Shown here in pieces: positions 1 through 4,472 of a DNA stretch of 7,377 bases. The DNA is from Rhodoferax sp. (GTDB lineage: Bacteria > Pseudomonadota > Gammaproteobacteria > Burkholderiales > Burkholderiaceae_C). The notes under the pieces were generated by a model that had not been told where the DNA came from, ran no database searches, and saw only the letters and a program-made list of their open reading frames with translations. Made by a program: the position numbers and the translations under genes. The DNA lies in NCBI GenBank assembly GCA_028292305.1, contig JAQGMQ010000303.1, forward strand, positions 1 to 7,377. Direction: 5' to 3'. Numbering within the stretch: the stretch's first letter is position 1; every line of letters starts with the position of its first letter.

Positions 1-1141
1 AGCTGCCCGGCAACAGCAGGGATTGGTCGATCATCGGGATCGTGTTGCGGCAGCAGAAGGCCATGGTCAGGTCCAGTTCGCGGTGGATCACCTCCAGCGC
101 GAGGGTCACGCCCGGCCCGCCCATCGCGCCCAGCCCGTACAGGAAAGCGCGGCCGATCATCGTGGACTTCGCCCCGAGTGCCACCGCCTTCAGGACGTCC
201 TGGCCCGAGCGGATGCCGCCGTCCATGTGCACCTCGATCCTGTCGCCCACCGCGTCGACGATGGCCGGCAGCGCCTGGATGCTCGAATCGGCACCATCGA
301 GCTGGCGCCCGCCGTGGTTCGACACGATCAGCGCGTCGGCACCGCTGTTGACGGCCAGCTGCGCGTCTTCCACATCCTGGATGCCCTTGATGATCAGCTT
401 GCCGCCCCAGCGCTTCTTGATCCATTCCACGTCGCCCCAGTTCAGCGCCGGGTCGAACTGCTTGGCCGTCCATTCCGACAGCGAACCCATGTTGTCCACG
501 CCCGTGACATGGCCGACGATGTTGCCGAACTGTCGGCGTTGCGTGCCCAGCATGCCCAGGCACCAGCGCGGCTTGGTGGCCAGGTTGATGAGGTTGGGGA
601 TGGTGAGCTTCGGCGGTGCGGTCAGGCCGTTCTTGATGTCCTTGTGGCGCTGGCCCAGGATCTGCAGATCGAGCGTCAACACCAGTGCGCCGCACCTGGC
701 CACCTTGGCGCGCTCGATCAGGCGCTCGATGAAGCCGCGGTCGCGCATCACGTACAGCTGAAACCAGAACGGCGCCGTGGTGTTGGCCGCGATGTCTTCG
801 ATCGAGCAGATGCTCATGGTCGACAGCGTGAACGGCACGCCGAATTTCTCGGCCGCCTGCGCCGCCAGAATCTCGCCGTCGGCATGCTGCATGCCGGTCA
901 GGCCCGTGGGCGCAATCGCCACCGGCATGGCCACGGGCTGGCCGATCATCGTCGAGGCCGTGCTGCGGTTCACCATGTTCACCGCCACGCGTTGGCGCAG
1001 CTTGATCTTCTGGAAGTCCGAGGTGTTGGCGCGGTAGGTGCTCTCGGTCCACGAGCCGGAGTCGGCGTAGTCGTAGAACATGCGGGGCACCCGCTTTTTG
1101 GCCAGAACGCGCAGGTCTTCGATATTGGTGATCACGGGCAC
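1..1141 (-). CDS. lldD: FMN-dependent L-lactate dehydrogenase-like alpha-hydroxy-acid dehydrogenase (3' end cut by window edge)
   Basis: This enzyme should oxidise an L-2-hydroxy acid, most likely L-lactate to pyruvate, and pass electrons through FMN to the respiratory chain at the inner membrane. 380 codons are visible with no stop; the family is about 380-396 residues, so only a few codons are missing. Visible family marks are FYDYADSG near residues 22-29, WFQLY at 126-130, KLIIKG with Lys252, and the active-site block SNHGGRQLDG with base His276 and substrate-binding Arg279. The FMN phosphate-binding segments are MDGGIRSG (306-313) and GRAFLYG (330-336). The segment at about 175-245 is long, as in the membrane-bound LldD and mandelate dehydrogenases and unlike soluble glycolate oxidase. 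The GTG start at 1141 is chosen because AAGGAG lies 7 nt upstream and the protein then begins MPVITNIEDLR, the usual start of this group. Lactate is the best substrate guess; mandelate or another 2-hydroxy acid is possible. Confidence 0.88.
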   Translation of the reverse strand, partial: MPVITNIEDLRVLAKKRVPRMFYDYADSGSWTESTYRANTSDFQKIKLRQRVAVNMVNRSTASTMIGQPVAMPVAIAPTGLTGMQHADGEILAAQAAEKFGVPFTLSTMSICSIEDIAANTTAPFWFQLYVMRDRGFIERLIERAKVARCGALVLTLDLQILGQRHKDIKNGLTAPPKLTIPNLINLATKPRWCLGMLGTQRRQFGNIVGHVTGVDNMGSLSEWTAKQFDPALNWGDVEWIKKRWGGKLIIKGIQDVEDAQLAVNSGADALIVSNHGGRQLDGADSSIQALPAIVDAVGDRIEVHMDGGIRSGQDVLKAVALGAKSTMIGRAFLYGLGAMGGPGVTLALEVIHRELDLTMAFCCRNTIPMIDQSLLLPGS

Positions 1142-1263
1142 AAACGGTCTCCTTGGGGGCTTGGAAGTGGGCCGATGCTAACCAATTGTTTCAACGCGGG
1201 TTTTGAATAACTTTAAAGGCTGCCGAAATTATTTCAGGTGGCGCCCAGGCCAAGGCCGCCGGC
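1142..1263 (-). promoter_or_regulatory. Intergenic region between pbpC and the lactate dehydrogenase gene, with a weak candidate promoter
   Basis: This is the longest non-coding stretch in the window (122 nt), and its part at about 1180-1237 is clearly more AT-rich than the surroundings. On the minus strand CTGAAA (1237-1232) and TAAAGT (1215-1210) are 16 nt apart and each match the sigma70 -35 and -10 consensus at four of six positions. They would give a leader of about 60 nt. A 12-bp imperfect palindrome centred on CAATTG (1180-1191) lies downstream and could be an operator, but I cannot assign a regulator. No convincing intrinsic terminator for pbpC is present. The promoter is inferred and weak; a separate promoter is plausible mainly because of the gap length and base composition. 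Confidence 0.3.
1149..1154 (-). promoter_or_regulatory. Ribosome binding site deciding the GTG start of the lactate dehydrogenase gene
   Basis: On the minus strand AAGGAG lies 7 nt before the GTG at 1141. It is a strong Shine-Dalgarno match at ideal spacing and supports a GTG start; no ATG lies at a suitable distance. Confidence 0.75.
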
Positions 1264-3654
1264 TCAGCGTGCCGGCCTGGCGGAAGCCGCCTTGACCCCT
1301 GCGCCGCGTACCTCGATCTGGATTTCATCGAGCGTCGTGCCGCGCGCATCCACCAGTTGCACCTTGTGCCGCCCCGGCCAGGGCAGCCAGCTGAGCTCGG
1401 CGCCACGGCCCAGCGGCTTGCCATCGAGACGCCAGCGTGGGTCCGCCCCCTCGGCCAGGAAGCGCAGCCGCTGGTGGCGGGGTGGAATGTCGGGGTCCAG
1501 CGCGATGATCGTGCCCGGTGCGGGCGCAGTGATGCGCGAAGCGGCCAGGTTGATGGTGCTCAGGCCTGGCACGGCTTTGGCGTCCTTCGGGTCTTTTGGG
1601 TCAGTGGCGTCCTTTGCGTCCTTGGCACCGCTGCCGCTCTGATCGGAAGCGGCGGGCGTGGCCTGGTCGACGGCGAACACGGCCTGCTGCGTGCCGTCGA
1701 TGAACCACTCGTCGCGTGCCGCCTCCAGCTGGTCACCGAACTGCGTGGGTTCGCGCACCACACCGGGCGGGGCCTTGGGCACGCGGCTCGGCTCGGCGCG
1801 GTGCAGCTGCTGCATCAGCGCCGCCCAGACCGGCGCCGCACCGCTGGTGCCACTCACGTCCCACATCGGCGCGCCGGCCGCGTTGCCCACCCATACGCCC
1901 ACCGTGTAGCGCTGCGACCAGCCGATGGCCCAGTTGTCGCGCATGTCCTTGCTGGTGCCGGTCTTCACCGCCGTCCAGAAGCGGGTGCCGAGCACGCTGT
2001 CCGGCCCGAACGTCAGGGCGCGTGCGTTCGGGTCCGACAGGATGTCGCCGACGATGAAGGCCGCGCGCACGTCGATGGCCTGCTCGGCGTCGGGTCGCGG
2101 CCTGCCGCCCGCCGCCAGCAAGCGCGTGGGGCTGAAGCGCCCGGCATTGGCCAGCGTGCGGTAGGCGTTGGTCAGGTTCAGCAGCGACACCTCCGCGCTG
2201 CCCAAGGCCAGGCTGTAGCCGTAATAGTCGCCACCTTCCTTCAGCGGCAGGCCCACGGCCTTGAGCTGGCGCTGGAACGCGTCGGGCGACACCATCACCA
2301 GCGTGCGCACTGCCGGCACGTTGAGTGACGAGGCCAGTGCCGTGCGCACCGACACCCAGCCCTTGAAATGCCGGTCGTAATTCTGCGGAATATAGAGGCC
2401 GCTGGCCGTGGCGATCTGGGCCTCGGAGTCTTCCAGCAGCGAGGCCGCGGTGAGCCGCCGCTCGGCGATCGCCTCGGCGTACAAAAACGGTTTGAGCGTG
2501 GAGCCAGGCTGGCGCAGCGCCAGCACGCCATCGACCTCGGCCGCGGCGCTGAGTTCGCCCGACGACCCGACCCAGGCCAGCACGTCGCCGCTGGCGTTGT
2601 CGAGCACCACCACCGCGCCGTCTTGCACATGGCGGCCCTGCAGCTCGCGCAGCTGCTGGCGCAAGGTGTCCACGGCCGCGCGCTGCAGCGGTGCCCGCAA
2701 GGTGGTGCGGAGGCTCTGCGGCGGCCGGCTGCCGGCCTCTTCGGGGTCGGCACGCAACAGCTGCCGCGCCAGATGCGGCGCGATGCCTTCCCCGGCATTC
2801 AGCCCGCGCTGCTGCACCGCGGCGCTGGCAAACATCTCGAGCCCGCTGCAATCGACCGCCTTGGCAGGCTGCCGCGCCGAGGGGTCGGCCTGCATCACGC
2901 GCAGCACTTCGCAGGCGCGCCGGGCGATCAGCGCCGGCTTGGCGTTCGGCCCACGCACCAGCGCCGCGCTGATGGCGGCCTCGCGTTCGTCCAGGCCATG
3001 CGCCGCCTTGCCGAACAGGCTGCGGCTCAGCGCGTCGATACCCACGATCTCGCCGCGCAATGGCACCAGGTTCAGGTAGGCCTCGAGCATCTGGTCCTTG
3101 CGCCAGCGCGCTTCCAGCTCGCGTGCGGCCAGCGTCTGGCCGATCTTCTGCGTCACGGTCCGCCCGCCCGGGCCCATGTGCAGCTCGTCGTCCAGCAGAC
3201 CGGCGAGCTGCATGGTGATGGTCGAAGCCCCGCGCGTCTTGCGGTTCCACAAATTGCCCCAGGCCGCCGCGGACACCGCCCGCCAGTCGACACCGCTGTG
3301 TTCGTAGAAGCGCTTGTCTTCACTCAGCAGGATCGCGTGGCGCAGCGCCGGCGACACGTCGCCCAGCGCCACCCACTGGCCGCGCCGCACCGTGAGGTCG
3401 GTGCGCAGCCGCTGCAGCACCTCGCCATCGCGGTCGAGCAGCAGGCTGTCGCTGGGGTGGAAGTCCCGCCTTACCTCGTCGAAGCTCGGAAGAGCCTGCG
3501 CCGACGCACAACAAGCCACGAGGAGCAGCGCCACGGTTGCGCGCACGGCAAAACCTGGGTCACGGTGCGGAGTTCGAAGCAATAGGCGGGCAGGTGCGGG
3601 AAATGGCATAAACGACTGAGTTGTGGCGGCTACAAGGCAACGGGGCGCTGCCAT
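1264..3654 (-). CDS. pbpC: Penicillin-binding protein 1C (bifunctional peptidoglycan glycosyltransferase/transpeptidase)
   Basis: This is a class A PBP of about 796 residues (E. coli PbpC has 770) that polymerises lipid II and carries a transpeptidase domain on the periplasmic face of the inner membrane. After a charged N-terminus and a short hydrophobic segment (about 39-52) comes the GT51 domain. It has EDKRFYEHSG with catalytic Glu112, RGASTITMQLA (141-151), the RKDQMLEAYLN helix with Glu191, and LFGK (213-216). The transpeptidase domain has all three motifs: S385-T-L-K388, S443-L-N445 and K564-T-G-T567. A Lys/Asp-rich linker (about 678-693) leads to a BiPBP_C domain (about 707-785), which is diagnostic for PBP1C. 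All catalytic residues are present, so the enzyme looks active. It lies 47 nt downstream of the DUF2277 gene and is the last gene of the likely macroglobulin operon. The exact start is uncertain: ATG 3654 has GGAG only 3 nt away, and ATG 3609 (Met16) has no clear ribosome binding site. Confidence 0.96.
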   Translation of the reverse strand: MAAPRCLVAATTQSFMPFPAPARLLLRTPHRDPGFAVRATVALLLVACCASAQALPSFDEVRRDFHPSDSLLLDRDGEVLQRLRTDLTVRRGQWVALGDVSPALRHAILLSEDKRFYEHSGVDWRAVSAAAWGNLWNRKTRGASTITMQLAGLLDDELHMGPGGRTVTQKIGQTLAARELEARWRKDQMLEAYLNLVPLRGEIVGIDALSRSLFGKAAHGLDEREAAISAALVRGPNAKPALIARRACEVLRVMQADPSARQPAKAVDCSGLEMFASAAVQQRGLNAGEGIAPHLARQLLRADPEEAGSRPPQSLRTTLRAPLQRAAVDTLRQQLRELQGRHVQDGAVVVLDNASGDVLAWVGSSGELSAAAEVDGVLALRQPGSTLKPFLYAEAIAERRLTAASLLEDSEAQIATASGLYIPQNYDRHFKGWVSVRTALASSLNVPAVRTLVMVSPDAFQRQLKAVGLPLKEGGDYYGYSLALGSAEVSLLNLTNAYRTLANAGRFSPTRLLAAGGRPRPDAEQAIDVRAAFIVGDILSDPNARALTFGPDSVLGTRFWTAVKTGTSKDMRDNWAIGWSQRYTVGVWVGNAAGAPMWDVSGTSGAAPVWAALMQQLHRAEPSRVPKAPPGVVREPTQFGDQLEAARDEWFIDGTQQAVFAVDQATPAASDQSGSGAKDAKDATDPKDPKDAKAVPGLSTINLAASRITAPAPGTIIALDPDIPPRHQRLRFLAEGADPRWRLDGKPLGRGAELSWLPWPGRHKVQLVDARGTTLDEIQIEVRGAGVKAASARPAR
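1579..1623 (-). repeat. Five tandem 9-bp units coding a (K/T)-D-(A/P) linker in pbpC
   Basis: Five contiguous 9-bp units are in frame with pbpC. Reading the minus strand from 1623 they encode KDA, KDA, TDP, KDP and KDA (residues 678-692). The plus-strand forms are ggcgtcctt, cgggtcttt, tgggtcagt, ggcgtcctt and tgcgtcctt. The repeat lies between the transpeptidase domain and the C-terminal BiPBP_C domain, so it is probably a flexible charged linker. Unit-number change would keep the reading frame. Confidence 0.85.
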
Positions 3655-3657
3655 TTT

Positions 3658-3661
3658 CTCC
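3658..3661 (-). promoter_or_regulatory. Closely spaced ribosome binding site before the pbpC ATG
   Basis: GGAG on the minus strand ends only 3 nt before ATG 3654, shorter than the usual 5-9 nt. It is the best Shine-Dalgarno match near the start, yet the spacing makes either weak initiation or a downstream start possible. Confidence 0.4.
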
Positions 3662-3701
3662 GTACGAATGAAATCGACGGTAACCGGGTGCGATCCATGC
3701 C

Positions 3702-3977
3702 TTATGACCGAGGTGCAAACCGCGCCGCAGACCGCGCCTTGGCCTTCTCCGCTTCCACATCCCGGTGCTTCGGCTCGGCCGAGGTGACCAGTGCGGCGAT
3801 CAGCTGCCGGGCGCTGTCCGCCACTTGCTGCACCGCCTTGTCGAACGCCGCCTCGTTGGCTTTGGACGGCACATTGAAGCCGCTGAGCTTGCGCACGAAT
3901 TGCAGCGACGCGTCACGGATTTCGAGTTCGGTGGCAGGTGGTTCGAAGTTGAAGAGGGTGCGGATGTTGCGGCACAT
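3702..3977 (-). CDS. DUF2277 family protein, function unknown
   Basis: This is a 91-residue protein of the DUF2277 family, recognised from its opening MCRNIRTLFNFEPPAT, the following LQFVRKLSGFNVPSKANEAAF stretch and the basic end with alternating Ala, Lys and Arg. The length matches the family (about 90 residues). It has no signal peptide or membrane segment and is probably cytosolic; the middle and end should be helical. The only cysteine is Cys2, followed by Arg-Asn, the conserved start of the family. AAGGA lies 7 nt before the ATG, so the start is firm, and the stop is TAA. It begins 36 nt after the GFA gene and ends 47 nt before pbpC, so it is probably cotranscribed with both. The family has no established biochemical role that I can name, and the context does not reveal one. 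Confidence 0.9.
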   Translation of the reverse strand: MCRNIRTLFNFEPPATELEIRDASLQFVRKLSGFNVPSKANEAAFDKAVQQVADSARQLIAALVTSAEPKHRDVEAEKAKARSAARFAPRS

Positions 3978-3984
3978 GGTGATG

Positions 3985-3989
3985 TCCTT
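3985..3989 (-). promoter_or_regulatory. Ribosome binding site of the DUF2277 gene
   Basis: AAGGA on the minus strand lies 7 nt before ATG 3977, within the 36-nt gap after the GFA gene. It fixes the start and shows independent translation initiation inside the likely operon. Confidence 0.7.
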
Positions 3990-4013
3990 GTCGTGGCGGT
4001 TGCGGCTGCGCGG

Positions 4014-4418
4014 CTACTCTTTCGGCCGCCCCGGCACGGTGCGCACGTCCTGCGCCCAGTCCAGCGCCGACCGGCACCAGGTGCGCGTCTGCGGCGCCAG
4101 CTCGGCACGCTGCTTCAATGTGCCGACGCGCAGGGTGTAGCTGGGCGGATTTTCCGTCACCGCGCAAGCGTAAACCGGGGTGCCGCAGCGTGGGCAGAAC
4201 GCGTGGGCGCGCTGGGTGCCGCTGTCGCCGGTCTTGATGTAGATGCTTGGCAGGCCGCTGTTCAGCTGGAAGGTGTCGCTCGGCACCGTGACCGAAACGC
4301 GGAAGCCCGAGCCGGTGAGCACCTGGCAGTCGGTGCAGTTGCAAAGGTTGACTTTGGCGGGATCGACCTCCGCTTCGAAATGGATGTCGCCGCAATGGCA
4401 GGCGCCCTGGACTTTCAT
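4014..4418 (-). CDS. GFA family zinc-binding protein (CENP-V/glutathione-dependent formaldehyde-activating fold)
   Basis: This 134-residue cytosolic protein has the GFA (CENP-V) fold, a small beta-structure that binds two zinc ions. The ligands are all visible: Cys7-x-Cys9 with Cys75-x-x-Cys78 for the structural zinc, and Cys26-x-Cys28-x-x-Cys31 for the second zinc. In true Gfa the second set binds the labile zinc where glutathione is placed. The family name comes from an enzyme proposed to help form S-hydroxymethylglutathione, but most small members are uncharacterised, and no formaldehyde pathway genes (such as adhC/frmA) are visible here. An in-frame GTG at 4430 would add four residues, but its bases are part of the GGAG ribosome binding site 6 nt before ATG 4418, so the ATG is preferred. 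It starts 54 nt after the macroglobulin gene ends and is probably in the same transcript. The fold assignment is firm; the substrate is unknown. Confidence 0.92.
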   Translation of the reverse strand: MKVQGACHCGDIHFEAEVDPAKVNLCNCTDCQVLTGSGFRVSVTVPSDTFQLNSGLPSIYIKTGDSGTQRAHAFCPRCGTPVYACAVTENPPSYTLRVGTLKQRAELAPQTRTWCRSALDWAQDVRTVPGRPKE

Positions 4419-4424
4419 GTTGGT

Positions 4425-4428
4425 CTCC
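4425..4428 (-). promoter_or_regulatory. Ribosome binding site deciding the ATG start of the GFA gene
   Basis: GGAG on the minus strand is 6 nt upstream of ATG 4418 and overlaps an alternative in-frame GTG at 4430. This overlap argues against the GTG as the start. Confidence 0.65.
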
Positions 4429-4472
4429 ACAGGTGTTGGCGGGTCGATTTTCAGCAGTTTCGGGCCAGCGCG

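Noticed and set aside
23..1210. Plus-strand open frame of 395 codons opposite the lactate dehydrogenase gene
   Set aside because: It is antisense to a well-supported FMN enzyme, and its His/Arg/Ala-rich translation resembles no family I know.
1219..1242. Possible terminator hairpin after pbpC around the GAAAT/ATTTC inverted repeat
   Set aside because: The stem is only about 5 bp with a wobble pair and is AT-rich; no GC-rich stem followed by a T tract is present.
2368..3585. Plus-strand open frame of 405 codons opposite pbpC
   Set aside because: It lies antisense to a clear PBP1C with all motifs intact. Its translation is rich in Arg, His, Gln and Ala with no recognisable domain, as expected for a shadow frame in GC-rich DNA.
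4014..4418. A formaldehyde detoxification locus based on the GFA gene
   Set aside because: No alcohol dehydrogenase, S-formylglutathione hydrolase or regulator of that pathway is visible. The GFA fold alone does not establish the reaction.
4419..4430. GTG at 4430 as the start of the GFA protein
   Set aside because: The GTG bases overlap the GGAG that serves ATG 4418, and the four added residues are not part of the family fold.
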